64,000 nt of DNA from an uncultured Sutterella sp. (GCA_949282745.1 CASDQM010000047.1:248001-312000); one strand, 5' to 3'; counted from the first letter of the stretch, positions 52,870-62,633 are shown. Notes: generated by a model not told the origin, from the letters alone. Numbers and translations: made by a program.

Positions 52870-54612
52870 ATGCGTCCCTTCACTACGCTCGGCGCAACGC
52901 TTCTCACCGGCGTGAGCGCCTTTCTTTTCGCCGCGCCCCTTTCGGCCCATCCGGGCATGGGCATTTCTTCGGAAGGCATGCCCGCGGGCCATCCCGCGGT
53001 GACGAAGGCGAACCGCCAGCTCTTCGACCTCATCGCCGGCGGCATCGCCCTGCACCGAAACGAGCACGAATTCGCGGCGAACGCCTTTTACGACGCCTTC
53101 CGGCAGACGCCGTCGACGGAGCTCGCCGAAATGGCCTGGCAGGCCGCCGTCTCGGCCCGCGACTCCGACCTCGTCGTGCGCATCGCCGAAGAGTGGCTCA
53201 AGATCGACCCGAAGTCCGAAATCGCCCAGCAGTCGCTCCTTGCGCGGGACATCGAAAAGGAAACCGTCGGCGCCGTGCGCGACCGCCTCGCCGTGATGTA
53301 CCGGAACGCCGAGGACAAGGTCGCCTGGACGGCCCGCATGACGGAGCTTCTCGCCAAGAGCAAGCTCTCCTACGCCGTCGCGAAGAACCTTCTCGAGCCC
53401 TATCAAAGCCGCCACCGCAGCGCCCCGCAGGTGCAGCTCGCCATGGCCGCGCACGCCAGGATGAACAGCCGCTACGAAGAGGCCTGCCGACTCGCTTCGT
53501 CCGCGCAAAAGGGGCTGCCCGACGACGAAGAGACGGTGTCGCTTGCCGCCGACATCTGCTGGCCGGTCGCGCGCAAGGAGACGCAGACCATGCTCGAGCG
53601 CTTCCTGAAGCGCCACCCCGACGCCGACACCGTCCGTCTCATCTACGGCCGCGTTCTCGCCCGTGCGGGTCAGAAGGAAGCGGCCCTCAAGGAGGCGGAC
53701 CGCGCCACGAAGGGCGACGTTGAAAATCCCAATCTTCTCTATACGGCGGGCCTTCTCGCCAACGAGGCGAGAGCGCCCGAAGAGGCCCTCGCCTATTTCC
53801 GCCGCTACGTGAAGTACCTGCGCGAGGAAAGCCCCGGAATCGATCTCTCGCACACGGACGTGTGGCTGCAGATCGGTCAGACGGCGCTCGCCCTGGAAAA
53901 GCCCGCCGAAGCGGCCGAAGCCTTCGCCGAACTCAAGTCCGGCCCCTTCGCCCGTCAGGCACGCCTCAACGAAGCGCGCGCCTGGGCGGCCGCCGGAGAA
54001 ATCGACAAGGCGATCGAATCCCTGCGCACGGCCCGACAGGATCCGCACGGCAACGAAGAGCCGCTCATCCGCGCCGAAGCGGAACTGCTCCTCGAGGCCG
54101 ACCGCAAGGAGGACGCCCTGCGGGTGATCGACGAAGCCTACGAGCGCTACGGCAAGAGCACCGACTTCCTCTACGACGCCGCCATGATCGCGCAGGAGTC
54201 GGGCGACTCGAAGAAGTCCGAAACCTATCTCCTCGAACTTCTCGACATCAACCCCGATCACGTGCAGGCTTCGAACGCGCTCGGCTACCTCTGGGCCGAT
54301 CAGAACCGGCGCCTCCCCGAAGCGCGGGCGCTTCTTGAGGGCGCCTATCGCCTCGCTCCGCTCGACCCCTACGTGCTCGACTCGATGGGGTGGCTCTGCT
54401 ACCGTGAAGGGAAGTTCGACGAGGCGGCGGAATTCATTCTCCTGAGCCTCAAGCGTCAGTTCGACGTCGAGGTGGCCGAACACCTGATCGAAGTGCTCGT
54501 CGCCGCCAAGCGCAACGACGAGGCGGCGTCGCTCTGGCAGGATCTGCGAAAGCGCACGAACGACGCCCCCGAAGTGCTGGCTTTCGGCGAGCGCATGGGA
54601 CTCAAGCGATGA
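52870..54612 (+). CDS. TPR-repeat protein, secreted
   Basis: A 580-residue protein with a signal peptide (about residues 1-25, ending LSA) and many tetratricopeptide-like helix pairs through to the carboxyl end. Clear units are near NLLYTAGLLANEARAPEEAL, VWLQIGQTALALEKPAEAAE and NALGYLWADQNRRLPEARAL. I start at 52870 because the signal peptide begins there; the open frame upstream overlaps mutY's start region. The function is unknown. In betaproteobacteria such a gene commonly precedes lolB and ispE, so a role in outer-membrane assembly is possible. The stop overlaps lolB by four bases. Confidence 0.85.
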   Translation: MRPFTTLGATLLTGVSAFLFAAPLSAHPGMGISSEGMPAGHPAVTKANRQLFDLIAGGIALHRNEHEFAANAFYDAFRQTPSTELAEMAWQAAVSARDSDLVVRIAEEWLKIDPKSEIAQQSLLARDIEKETVGAVRDRLAVMYRNAEDKVAWTARMTELLAKSKLSYAVAKNLLEPYQSRHRSAPQVQLAMAAHARMNSRYEEACRLASSAQKGLPDDEETVSLAADICWPVARKETQTMLERFLKRHPDADTVRLIYGRVLARAGQKEAALKEADRATKGDVENPNLLYTAGLLANEARAPEEALAYFRRYVKYLREESPGIDLSHTDVWLQIGQTALALEKPAEAAEAFAELKSGPFARQARLNEARAWAAAGEIDKAIESLRTARQDPHGNEEPLIRAEAELLLEADRKEDALRVIDEAYERYGKSTDFLYDAAMIAQESGDSKKSETYLLELLDINPDHVQASNALGYLWADQNRRLPEARALLEGAYRLAPLDPYVLDSMGWLCYREGKFDEAAEFILLSLKRQFDVEVAEHLIEVLVAAKRNDEAASLWQDLRKRTNDAPEVLAFGERMGLKR

Positions 54613-55133
54613 AGCGCAGAACCCTTCTTCTTCTCCCCGCGGGGCTCTTTCTCGCGGCCTGCACGACCCTCCCCGAGGGCGTGCGGGAGCGCCGCGGCCG
54701 CTTCAGCCTGCAGAAAACGGGCTACGGCGCGCCCGAACAGTTCACGGGGCGCTTTACGCTTCGCACCGGTCCCGGCCTGCTGCGTCTCGACATCCTGACG
54801 CCCCTCTCGGGCGTCATCGCGCGCATTGAATCCACGCCGCGCGGCGCCACCATCTCGCGCGGACTCGACGAAGTCATTGCGCGGGGCGACTCGCCCGAAG
54901 CGCTCATGGAGGAGACGCTCGGCTTTTCCATCCCCGTCTCGACGCTCGAAGCCTGGCTCGACGGCCGTCCCCGGCCCGACGCCCTTCCGGCCGACGCCTG
55001 GCGCGAAGGGGACTGGAGCGTGCGCGTGAGCGCGCGCCAACCCGATTCGACGCCCTCGCGCATCCTCGCGGTCTATGAAAACCGGGGCGCCAAGATGCGC
55101 CTCACCCTTTTGCTTGATCCTCCCACGCCATGA
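54609..55133 (+). CDS. lolB: Outer-membrane lipoprotein receptor LolB
   Basis: Receives lipoproteins from LolA and inserts them in the outer membrane. At 174 residues it is shorter than the usual 200. The lipobox LAAC puts the acylated Cys at residue 18. The body matches LolB in RRGRFSLQ, FTGRFTLRTGPGLLRLDILTP and ARIESTPRGATIS. Sequence similarity in this family is weak, so position between the TPR gene and ispE (both four-base overlaps) supports the call. Confidence 0.88.
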   Translation: MKRRTLLLLPAGLFLAACTTLPEGVRERRGRFSLQKTGYGAPEQFTGRFTLRTGPGLLRLDILTPLSGVIARIESTPRGATISRGLDEVIARGDSPEALMEETLGFSIPVSTLEAWLDGRPRPDALPADAWREGDWSVRVSARQPDSTPSRILAVYENRGAKMRLTLLLDPPTP

Positions 55134-56002
55134 CGAAAGCCTTTCTCGGTCTGCCCGCCCCGGCAAAGCTCAACCTCTTTTTGCACGTGACGGGGCGCCG
55201 CCCCGACGGAAAGCACCTCCTGCAGTCCGCCTTCGTTCTGATCGACCTCTGCGACACGATCGACGTCACGCTGCGTGAAGATGACCGAATCGTCCGGACG
55301 GGAGACGTCGTGGGCGACGTGGAAAAGGACCTCTGCGTTCGGGCGGCCCGCGCCCTGCAGGACGCGACGGGCGTGCGCCTCGGCGCGGAAATCCGTCTGG
55401 GAAAGCGCATTCCGAGTCAGGCGGGCATGGGGGGTGGCAGTTCCGACGCGGCCACCGTTCTTCTCGCCCTCAATCGGCTCTGGAACCTCGGTCTCACCCG
55501 AACGGAACTCATGCGGGTGGGCCTCACGCTCGGCGCCGACGTTCCCTTCTTTCTTTTCGGGCAAAACGCCTGGGCCGAAGGGATCGGCGAAGAGCTTCGC
55601 CCCCTCTCCCTTCCTCCCTCGCAATTCCTTGTCGTCTGGCCGGGACGGGGGCTTTCGACCGCGGAAATTTTCTCTCACCCTTCCTTGACAAGAAATACCA
55701 AATCAGAGAAAATGGAGGTCTTTTCCGACTTTGTCCGCCACCATGGTTCGCCGCTCTTCGGACGCAACGATTTGCAGGCCGTTGCCGAGCGACTCGAGCC
55801 CCGCGTGAGCGACGCGCTCTCACGAATTCGACGACGCGGATTCGAGGCGCGGATGACCGGATCCGGCAGCGCCGTGTTCGCCCAAGTTTCGGATGCTGAT
55901 CGAGCCGCACGCGACGTGCTCTCTGATCTCCCGGACGACTGGCGGGGATTTTTGTGCCGCATGATGGCGGAACACCCCCTGGCGGCGTGGTGCACCGAAT
56001 GA
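55130..56002 (+). CDS. ispE: 4-diphosphocytidyl-2-C-methyl-D-erythritol kinase
   Basis: A GHMP kinase of 290 residues in the non-mevalonate isoprenoid pathway. APAKLNLFLHVTGRRPDGKH at the amino end, ATP loop PSQAGMGGGSSDAAT (about 95-109) and the carboxyl MTGSGSAVFA are the three family motifs. The usual DGYH is DGKH here, a mild variation. It overlaps lolB by four bases and is followed by tRNA-Gln and prs, as usual in the lineage. Confidence 0.95.
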   Translation: MTKAFLGLPAPAKLNLFLHVTGRRPDGKHLLQSAFVLIDLCDTIDVTLREDDRIVRTGDVVGDVEKDLCVRAARALQDATGVRLGAEIRLGKRIPSQAGMGGGSSDAATVLLALNRLWNLGLTRTELMRVGLTLGADVPFFLFGQNAWAEGIGEELRPLSLPPSQFLVVWPGRGLSTAEIFSHPSLTRNTKSEKMEVFSDFVRHHGSPLFGRNDLQAVAERLEPRVSDALSRIRRRGFEARMTGSGSAVFAQVSDADRAARDVLSDLPDDWRGFLCRMMAEHPLAAWCTE

Positions 56003-56017
56003 TAAAAATACTCGGCT

Positions 56018-56095
56018 AGGGGTATCGCCAAGCTGGCCTAAGGCACCGGATTTTGATTCCGGCATTCGAAGGTTCGAATCCTTCTACCCCTGCCA
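56018..56095 (+). tRNA. tRNA-Gln (anticodon TTG)
   Basis: A 78-base cloverleaf with encoded CCA. The acceptor stem is AGGGGTA/TACCCCT with G as discriminator. The anticodon arm CCGGA-TTTTGAT-TCCGG reads TTG, for CAA codons. The T-arm is GAAGG-TTCGAAT-CCTTC. It begins 15 bases after ispE and is probably transcribed with it or from a promoter inside its end. Confidence 0.96.
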
Positions 56096-56115
56096 ACGCT
56101 TTGTTTCAATCCACG

Positions 56116-56154
56116 GGGAGGCAAAAGGTTTTTTTGCTCTCCCTTTCGTTTTTG
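56116..56154 (+). terminator. Terminator after tRNA-Gln
   Basis: An 11-pair stem GGGAGGCAAAA/TTTTGCTCTCCC with one bulged T, followed by TTTCGTTTTT. Confidence 0.75.
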
Positions 56155-56227
56155 TGCGCCGTCTGTGTTACCCTGACGGCGTCCTTTTCGATGTGCGGCG
56201 CAAGCCGTTTTTTCACAGAGCATAATC

Positions 56228-57187
56228 ATGGTCCATAAGGTGCCGGACAGCATGACGATCTTTGCGGGCAACGCCAATCCTGAGCTCGCCAAGGCCGTCG
56301 CCAACTCCCTCAATATTCCCCTCGGTCACGCCACGGTTTCCCGTTTCAGCGACGGTGAAGTCATGGTTCAGCTCCTCGACAGCGTCCGCGGTCGCGACGT
56401 CTTCGTTCTTCAGAGCACCTGCGCTCCGACGAACGACAATCTCATGGAACTGATGATCATGGTGGACGCGCTCAAGCGCGCTTCCGCCGCCCGCATCACC
56501 GCCGCGATTCCGTACTACGGCTACGCCCGTCAGGACCGCCGTCCCCGTTCGACCCGCGTGGCGATTTCCGCCAAGGTCGTCGCCAACATGCTGCAGGCCG
56601 CCGGCGTCAACCGCGTCCTCACCATGGACCTGCACGCCGACCAGATCCAGGGCTTCTTCGACATTCCCGTCGACAACATCTATGCGACGCCGGTCCTCCT
56701 CAAGGACCTCATCACGCACAACTACCCCGACCTGATGGTGGTCTCCCCCGACGTCGGCGGTGTGGTCCGCGCCCGCGCCATGGCCAAGGCCCTCGAATGC
56801 GACCTCGCCATCATCGACAAGCGCCGTCCCCGCGCCAACGTCGCCGAAATCATGAACATCATCGGTGAAGTCAACGGCCGCACCTGCGTCATCACCGACG
56901 ACATCGTCGACACCGCCGGCACGCTCTGCAACGCCGCCGGCGCCCTGAAGGAACGCGGCGCCAAGCGCGTCGTCGCCTACATCACGCACCCGGTTCTCTC
57001 GGGCTCGGCCGTCGAACGCATCACGAACTCGGCCCTCGACGAACTCGTCGTGACCGACACGATCCCGCTCTCCGACGCGGCCCGCGCCTGCGGCAAGATC
57101 CGTCAGGTCTCCTGCGCCGGCATCATCGGTGAAACGCTCGCCCGCATCGCCCGCGGCGAATCCGTGAGCGACCTCTTCGCCGAATAA
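56228..57187 (+). CDS. prs: Ribose-phosphate pyrophosphokinase
   Basis: Makes PRPP from ribose-5-phosphate and ATP for nucleotide, histidine and NAD synthesis. The 319-residue protein has the amino-terminal [14 protein letters not shown], the [17 protein letters not shown] catalytic segment and the PRPP loop [13 protein letters not shown]. The ATG at 56228 is the usual start, although M9 (MTIFAG) is possible. Its codons are strongly biased, as expected of a highly expressed gene. It precedes rplY. Confidence 0.96.
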   Translation: MVHKVPDSMTIFAGNANPELAKAVANSLNIPLGHATVSRFSDGEVMVQLLDSVRGRDVFVLQSTCAPTNDNLMELMIMVDALKRASAARITAAIPYYGYARQDRRPRSTRVAISAKVVANMLQAAGVNRVLTMDLHADQIQGFFDIPVDNIYATPVLLKDLITHNYPDLMVVSPDVGGVVRARAMAKALECDLAIIDKRRPRANVAEIMNIIGEVNGRTCVITDDIVDTAGTLCNAAGALKERGAKRVVAYITHPVLSGSAVERITNSALDELVVTDTIPLSDAARACGKIRQVSCAGIIGETLARIARGESVSDLFAE

Positions 57188-57232
57188 GAAACGGTTCGTC
57201 CCTTTCGGACAAACAACCGATCTTTTTCCGAG

Positions 57233-57308
57233 ACATCCCGCCCACCGGCGGGATGTTCTCTGTTAGAATCGGGTCCTTTCTTCAAACCGTTCCCTCGGGA
57301 CGGTTTTT
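57233..57308 (+). terminator. Hairpin and terminator region between prs and rplY
   Basis: A ten-pair hairpin ACATCCCGCC/GGCGGGATGT (57233-57256) and a stem AAACCGTTCCC/GGGACGGTTTTT (57284-57308) followed by T5 and GC. An extended -10 TG-T-TAGAAT lies between them (57261-57269), so the second hairpin would lie in the transcribed rplY leader. Confidence 0.6.
57261..57269 (+). promoter_or_regulatory. Extended -10 promoter of rplY
   Basis: TGTTAGAAT, 120 bases before rplY. No good -35, consistent with an extended -10 type. Confidence 0.5.
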
Positions 57309-57391
57309 GCTTGTGAGGTTTTCGCCTCACGGCTTCTTTCTATCCGCCGGCGATTGGTCGCGATTGCCGGCACATTACAGGAAACATTCCC

Positions 57392-58000
57392 ATGAAGATC
57401 ATCGCCACTACGCGTACTGCGCAAGGTACGGGTGCGAGCCGCCGCCTTCGCCGCGCTGACAAGCTTCCCGGCATCGTTTACGGCGCCGGCTTGCCCGCCA
57501 CGCCCATCGAGCTCGAACACAATCCCATCTTCTACGCGCTGCGCAAGGAAAAGTTCCACGCCTCGATCCTGACGATGGAACTCGACGGCAAGGAAGAACT
57601 CGTCGTTCTCCGCGCCTTCCAGATGCACCCGTACAAGCCGCAGGTCCTGCACATCGACTTCCAGCGCATCGCTGAAAACGAAAAGGTCACGATGCGCGTT
57701 CCGCTGCACTTCTCGGGCGAAGAAGAAAGCCCCGCCGTCAAGGTGGACAAGGCCATCATCTCGCACGCCGCCGCTTACGTCGAAGTCACCTGCATGCCGC
57801 GCGAACTGCCCGAATTCGTGGCCGTCGACCTCTCCGGCATGACGCTCGGCACGACGCTTCGCGCCGCCGACCTCAAGCTCCCCGAAGGCGTCTCCGTGCA
57901 TCATCCCGATGTCGTGATCGCCTCCGTGATCGCCAAGGTTGAAGAAGAAGTCACCGCCGCCGAAGGCGAAGAAGCCGCCGCTCCCGCGGCCGCCGAATAA
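57392..58000 (+). CDS. rplY: 50S ribosomal protein L25/Ctc
   Basis: Binds 5S rRNA. The 202-residue form has the L25 domain (about 1-90, including GTGASRRLRRADKLPGIVYG) and the Ctc-type carboxyl domain (about 100-185). It ends in an acidic alanine-rich tail. AGGAA precedes the ATG. The order prs-rplY-pth is normal, but a helicase gene is inserted before pth here. Confidence 0.96.
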   Translation: MKIIATTRTAQGTGASRRLRRADKLPGIVYGAGLPATPIELEHNPIFYALRKEKFHASILTMELDGKEELVVLRAFQMHPYKPQVLHIDFQRIAENEKVTMRVPLHFSGEEESPAVKVDKAIISHAAAYVEVTCMPRELPEFVAVDLSGMTLGTTLRAADLKLPEGVSVHHPDVVIASVIAKVEEEVTAAEGEEAAAPAAAE

Positions 58001-58025
58001 TCCTCGGTCCGACGACTTTTTCCGA

Positions 58026-58060
58026 CGGCTCGTTCAGGGGCTCCCTGAACGGGCCGTTTT
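58026..58060 (+). terminator. Terminator after rplY
   Basis: A stem CGGC-CGTTCAGG / CCTGAACG-GCCG with one mismatch (T/G), loop GGCT, then four T. Confidence 0.85.
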
Positions 58061-58156
58061 GTTGTGGGGTGCCGCACCCCGCCATTCCATTTGCCCCTTT
58101 GCTTTCGAGTTCGACGACGTGTACGGGCGAGTGGACCATCACCATTACAGGACACC

Positions 58157-59866
58157 ATGCCCGCTTTTTCCGACCTCGGACTCTCCGCGTCGATCGTCGA
58201 CGCCATCACGCAGCTCGGTTTTGAAGAACCGACCCCGATTCAGACCGAAGCCATCCCCGCTCTCCTTTCCGGCCGCGACGTCCTCGGCATGGCCGCGACC
58301 GGCACCGGGAAGACGGCCGCCTTTGCGCTCCCGCTTCTCGAGCGCTATGTCGTCGGCGAAGAAGCCGATCTGCCGCTCGTCCTCGTTCTCACGCCCACGC
58401 GCGAACTCTGCCTTCAGGTGAGCGAATCCTTCCACAGCTTCGGCAAGGCTTCGGGCGCGCACATCACGCCGATCTACGGCGGTCAGGAATACGGCCGCCA
58501 GATCCGCGCCCTGCGCCGCGGGACGCACGTCGTCGTGGCGACGCCCGGCCGCGCGCTCGACCACATCAAGAAGGGCACGCTCGACCTCTCGCAGGTCCGC
58601 GCGCTCGTGCTCGACGAAGCCGACGAAATGCTCGACCTCGGCTTCGCGGACGAACTCGAGGCGATTTTCGAATCCCTCCCCGACCACGTGCAGACGGCGC
58701 TCTTTTCGGCCACGCTTCCGCCCAAGATCGCGCACATCGCCGAGCGTCACCTCAACGACCCCGTGCGCATCCGCATCGCCCGCGAAAAGACGGCCGAAGG
58801 CGAAGCGCCCCGCGTTCCGCAGATCGCCTACGTGGTGGGCCGCAACTACCGTCTCGCCGCGCTCGGACGCATTCTCGACATCGAAAGCCCGGAACTCGCC
58901 ATCATCTTCACGCGCACGCGCATGGAGGTGGACGACCTCACCGAGGCGCTGCGCGCCCGCGGCTACGGCATCGAAGCGCTCCACGGGGGCCTCGATCAGC
59001 CCACGCGCGACCGCGTCATGAAGCGCGCCCGTTCGGGCCAGATCGACGCGATCGTCGCCACCGACGTGGCCGCCCGCGGGATCGACCTTGAAAATCTCAC
59101 GCACGTCATCAACTACGGCATTCCCGCCTCGGTCGAAACCTACGTGCACCGCATCGGCCGCACGGGCCGCGCCGGCCGCACGGGCACCGCGATCACGATT
59201 CTCGAGCCGCGCGAACACCGTCATCTGCGCGCCATCGAACAGATCACCAAGACTCGCATCGAAATCCGCAGCGTCCCCTCGGCCACCGACGTGCGCGCCA
59301 AGCGTCTCGAAATGATGCGCAAGCGTCTCGAGGACGTGCTTGAAGGGGGCGATCTCGACCGCTTCCACGTCATCGTCGAGTCGCTCGGCGACTCCTACGA
59401 CGTCTTCGACATCGCCGCCGCGGCCATCAAGCTTGCCGACGCCGTCGAAAGCGGCGAAGAGGACACCGCCGACATTCCGACCTTCGCGCCCTTCGAGCGT
59501 CCCCGTCGCGAACGCTCCCCCAAGGACCGTCCGCACCGCGAACGCTCCCGCACGGCCGAACCCGGCATGACGAGGCTCTTTCTCAACGTCGGCCGTCTCT
59601 CGAACGTGCGTCCGGCCGACCTCGTCGGCGCCATCGCCAACGAAGCCGACATTCCGGCCCGCGCGATCGGAAACATCGAGATCACCGAACGCTTCAGTCT
59701 CGTCGACGTGGCCGACGAACAGGCCGAAAAGGTCCTCGCCGCCATGACGGGCGTCCGCATCAAGGGACGCGAAGTACAATGCCGTCGTGACAACGGCCCC
59801 GTCCGTTCGGGCGACGACCGCTTCGCGCAGCGCAGCCGTTCGGACCGCCGCGGTCCCCGCCGTTGA
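58157..59866 (+). CDS. DEAD-box RNA helicase (DeaD/CsdA-like)
   Basis: A 569-residue ATP-dependent RNA helicase. Motifs run in order: Q-motif FEEPTPIQTEAIP, AATGTGKT, PTRELCLQV, DEADEML, SAT and HRIGRTGRAGR. A carboxyl RNA-binding domain of the DbpA type (about 472-550, MTRLFLNVGRLSNV) and a basic arginine/serine tail follow. This layout is that of DeaD (CsdA), a cold-shock and ribosome-assembly helicase. AGGA lies four bases before the ATG; the frame is open upstream through the rplY terminator without homology. Confidence 0.9.
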   Translation: MPAFSDLGLSASIVDAITQLGFEEPTPIQTEAIPALLSGRDVLGMAATGTGKTAAFALPLLERYVVGEEADLPLVLVLTPTRELCLQVSESFHSFGKASGAHITPIYGGQEYGRQIRALRRGTHVVVATPGRALDHIKKGTLDLSQVRALVLDEADEMLDLGFADELEAIFESLPDHVQTALFSATLPPKIAHIAERHLNDPVRIRIAREKTAEGEAPRVPQIAYVVGRNYRLAALGRILDIESPELAIIFTRTRMEVDDLTEALRARGYGIEALHGGLDQPTRDRVMKRARSGQIDAIVATDVAARGIDLENLTHVINYGIPASVETYVHRIGRTGRAGRTGTAITILEPREHRHLRAIEQITKTRIEIRSVPSATDVRAKRLEMMRKRLEDVLEGGDLDRFHVIVESLGDSYDVFDIAAAAIKLADAVESGEEDTADIPTFAPFERPRRERSPKDRPHRERSRTAEPGMTRLFLNVGRLSNVRPADLVGAIANEADIPARAIGNIEITERFSLVDVADEQAEKVLAAMTGVRIKGREVQCRRDNGPVRSGDDRFAQRSRSDRRGPRR

Positions 59867-59891
59867 TTTCGTCATTCATTACGCATTCGTC

Positions 59892-60569
59892 ATGCCTCAA
59901 GACACGTCCACCATCCGCCTGATCGTCGGGCTCGGCAATCCCGGCTCGGAGTACGAAGCCACGCGGCACAACTGCGGCTTTCAGATGCTCGATCTTCTCG
60001 CCGCCAAGTACGGCGGCCGCTTTTCCGAAGACCGGAAGTTTTCGGGGGAAACCGCCCGCGTGCGCATCGAGGGCGAGGAAGTCTGGCTTCTGAAGCCCAC
60101 CACCTTCATGAACCGCTCGGGCATCGCCGTGCAGGCCATGGCCGCCTACTACAAGATCAAGCCCGAGGAGATCCTCATCGTTCACGACGAGCTCGATCTT
60201 CTCCCGGGCACGATGAAGCTCAAGAAAGGAGGTGGCAACGCCGGCCACAACGGCCTCAAGAGCATCACCGCCCAGCTCGGGACGCCCGACTTCTGGCGCC
60301 TTCGCATCGGCATCGGCCATCCCCGCACCTTCGGGTGGGCGCAGCAGGTGTTCGACTTCGTGCTTGCCGCGCCCTCGAGCGAACACCGCGAAGCCATCCG
60401 CAAGATGATGGAGGAGGCGCTCGTCGGCATTCCTCTGCTCGTGACGGGCGAGTGGCAGCGCGCCAACCGCCATTTCGGCAAGTTCGGCTCGCTTCCGAAG
60501 CCCAAGGCCGAACCGGCCAAGGCGACCGAAGAGAAGACGGAGAAAAAGCCCGAGGGAGAAGCCCGGTGA
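59892..60569 (+). CDS. pth: Peptidyl-tRNA hydrolase
   Basis: Releases peptidyl-tRNA drop-off products. LIVGLGNPGSEYEATRHN (catalytic His), KPTTFMNRSG and HDELDLLPG are Pth1 hallmarks, and GGGNAGHNGLKSI completes the active site. It has 225 residues, longer than the usual 195 because of a lysine/glutamate-rich tail. I use the ATG at 59892. It overlaps the DUF523 gene by four bases. Confidence 0.96.
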   Translation: MPQDTSTIRLIVGLGNPGSEYEATRHNCGFQMLDLLAAKYGGRFSEDRKFSGETARVRIEGEEVWLLKPTTFMNRSGIAVQAMAAYYKIKPEEILIVHDELDLLPGTMKLKKGGGNAGHNGLKSITAQLGTPDFWRLRIGIGHPRTFGWAQQVFDFVLAAPSSEHREAIRKMMEEALVGIPLLVTGEWQRANRHFGKFGSLPKPKAEPAKATEEKTEKKPEGEAR

Positions 60570-61033
60570 AGACCTGGCTCGTCAGCCGCTGCCTTCTTGG
60601 AGAGCCCTGCCGCTACGACGGCAGAGCGAAGGGGAACGACCGCGTCCTCTCCCTCGTCGCCGAGGGGAAGGTGCGCGTCGTGCCCGTCTGCCCCGAGTGC
60701 GACGGCGGTCTTTCGACGCCCCGCACGCCCTCCGAAATCCAAGGGGGCGACGGAGCCGAAGTCCTGCGGGGCACGGCGCGCGTCATGTCCGTCGACGGAG
60801 AGGACCGCACCGAAGCCTTCGTGCTCGGCGCCCGTCTGGCCGTGGAAACCGCCCGGCGCGAGGGCGCCCAAGGCGCTCTTCTCAAGGCCAAAAGTCCCTC
60901 CTGCGGGATCGGCCGCATTTATGACGGCAGCTTCACGGGTGCGCTTCGCGAAGGCGACGGCGTCGCCGCCGCGGCCCTTCGGGCGGCGGGCCTTCCGATT
61001 CACTCGGAAACCGATTTCCCCGAAGAAATTTGA
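60566..61033 (+). CDS. DUF523 family protein
   Basis: A 155-residue protein of the DUF523 family, function unassigned. The cysteine motifs SRCLLGEPCRYDG, VCPECDGGL and KAKSPSCGIG are characteristic and may bind a metal or iron-sulfur cluster. The GTG start at 60566 overlaps the pth stop (GTGA). The family is sometimes fused to DUF1722; this one is stand-alone. It is probably translated with pth. Confidence 0.85.
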   Translation: MKTWLVSRCLLGEPCRYDGRAKGNDRVLSLVAEGKVRVVPVCPECDGGLSTPRTPSEIQGGDGAEVLRGTARVMSVDGEDRTEAFVLGARLAVETARREGAQGALLKAKSPSCGIGRIYDGSFTGALREGDGVAAAALRAAGLPIHSETDFPEEI

Positions 61034-61130
61034 ATCCCCTGCCGGGCAACGCCCTTACAATACGGGAAACTCGTGACGCAGCTAGCGGCACCTATTCAAC
61101 ATTGACATCCATCCAACAGAGAACAAGATT

Positions 61131-62225
61131 ATGGGTTTGAAGTGTGGCATCGTCGGCCTGCCCAACGTCGGCAAGTCGACCATTTTCAATGCACTCACGA
61201 AGGCGGGCATCGCCGCGGAAAACTATCCCTTCTGCACGATCGAACCGAACACGGGCGTCGTCGAAGTGCCTGATCCGCGCCTTGCGGCCCTGGCGGAAAT
61301 CGTCAAGCCCGAGCGCATCGTGCCCGCGGTCGTGGAATTCGTCGACATCGCCGGGCTCGTCGCCGGCGCGAGCAAGGGCGAAGGCCTCGGCAACCAGTTC
61401 CTCGCCAACATCCGCGAATGCGACGCCATCGCGCACATCGTTCGCTGCTTCCAGGACGACAACATCGTTCACGTGGCCGGTCACATCAATCCGCTCGAAG
61501 ACATCGCGGTGATCAACACCGAGCTTGCGCTCGCCGACCTCGCCACCGTGGAAAAGGCCCTCAACCGCTATTCCAAGCAGGCTCGCCAGGGCGGCGACAA
61601 GGAAGCCCTCAAGCTCGTTCTCGCCTGCGAGAAGCTCCTTCCCGCCCTGAACGAAGCGAAGGCCGCCCGTTCGGTGCCGCTCACGCCCGAAGAAATCGGC
61701 GTCCTTCGTCCGCTCTTCCTTCTCACGATCAAGCCCACGATGTACGTCGCCAACGTCGACGAACACGGCTTTGAAAACAATCCCCTCCTGGACGCCGTCA
61801 AGGAGCACGCCGCGGCCGAAAACGCGCCGGTCGTCGCCGTCTGCGCCAAGACCGAAGCCGAAATCGCCGACCTCGACGACGAAGACAAGCAGATGTTCCT
61901 CGAGGACATGGGCATGCACGAACCGGGCCTTGACCGCGTGATCCGCGCGGGCTACGAACTCCTCGGCCTGCAGACCTACTTCACGGCGGGCGTCAAGGAA
62001 GTCCGCGCCTGGACGATCCACAAGGGCGACACCGCTCCGCAGGCGGCCGGCGTGATCCACACCGACTTCGAGCGCGGCTTCATCCGCGCGCAGACCATTT
62101 CGTACGAGGACTACATCCACTACCGCGGCGAAAAGGGTGCGCAGGAAGCCGGCAAGATGCGCGCCGAAGGGAAGGACTACGTCGTTCGCGACGGCGACGT
62201 CATGAACTTCCTCTTCAACGTCTGA
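61131..62225 (+). CDS. ychF: Redox-regulated ATPase YchF
   Basis: An Obg-family nucleotidase of 364 residues that prefers ATP. G1 is [13 protein letters not shown]3 is [10 protein letters not shown], and the G4 position has NVDE rather than NKxD, explaining loss of GTP specificity. The coiled-coil insertion (about 130-200) and carboxyl TGS domain (about 278-362) are normal. YchF binds ribosomes and is linked to oxidative-stress response. It fits near pth, as in many proteobacteria. Confidence 0.96.
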   Translation: MGLKCGIVGLPNVGKSTIFNALTKAGIAAENYPFCTIEPNTGVVEVPDPRLAALAEIVKPERIVPAVVEFVDIAGLVAGASKGEGLGNQFLANIRECDAIAHIVRCFQDDNIVHVAGHINPLEDIAVINTELALADLATVEKALNRYSKQARQGGDKEALKLVLACEKLLPALNEAKAARSVPLTPEEIGVLRPLFLLTIKPTMYVANVDEHGFENNPLLDAVKEHAAAENAPVVAVCAKTEAEIADLDDEDKQMFLEDMGMHEPGLDRVIRAGYELLGLQTYFTAGVKEVRAWTIHKGDTAPQAAGVIHTDFERGFIRAQTISYEDYIHYRGEKGAQEAGKMRAEGKDYVVRDGDVMNFLFNV

Positions 62226-62249
62226 TCGACGTCGTTCAAGAGACTGAAC

Positions 62250-62624
62250 ATGGCTACTGCGGCCCCCTCCAAGAAACGCGCGGAAATCGGCGCCCGACTC
62301 AAGAGCGAACGCGAACGGCTCGGGTACACCGCCAAGCAGATCGCGCAGCTCATGGGCGTCACGCTCGACGTGTACGCGACGTACGAAACCGGACAGGGCG
62401 ACCCGGGCATCTACCGTCTGCCCCGGCTCTCGGCCTGCGGCTTCGACGTCCTCTACATCCTCACGGCGGAAAGACACCGCCCGATGGAAGAGGAAAACGA
62501 GTTGCTCTCGCGCTTCCGGGAGCTTTCGCAACGGGGACGCGCCTCGGTCTTCACCACCATCGACGCGCTCGAGCGGCTCGCGCCGAACCTGCGCAAGGAA
62601 TTCAACAAGCGCTTCCGCAGTTGA
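62250..62624 (+). CDS. XRE-family helix-turn-helix protein
   Basis: A 124-residue regulator with a Cro/C1-type HTH (about residues 12-68: GARLKSERERLGYTAKQIAQLMGV and the rest). The segment CGFDVLYILTAER after the HTH is common in phage- and plasmid-type XRE regulators. The carboxyl part (about 80-124) is helical, probably for dimerisation. It is 24 bases after ychF. No partner gene suggests a toxin-antitoxin pair. The target is unknown. Confidence 0.8.
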   Translation: MATAAPSKKRAEIGARLKSERERLGYTAKQIAQLMGVTLDVYATYETGQGDPGIYRLPRLSACGFDVLYILTAERHRPMEEENELLSRFRELSQRGRASVFTTIDALERLAPNLRKEFNKRFRS

Positions 62625-62633
62625 TTCCGCTTA

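Noticed and set aside
55685-55712. TTGACA within ispE as a promoter for tRNA-Gln
   Set aside because: It lies over 300 bases upstream of the tRNA and has no -10 at the right spacing; a chance match in coding sequence.
62250-62624. Toxin-antitoxin module based on the XRE protein
   Set aside because: No small toxin gene is adjacent on either side; ychF precedes it and a terminator follows.
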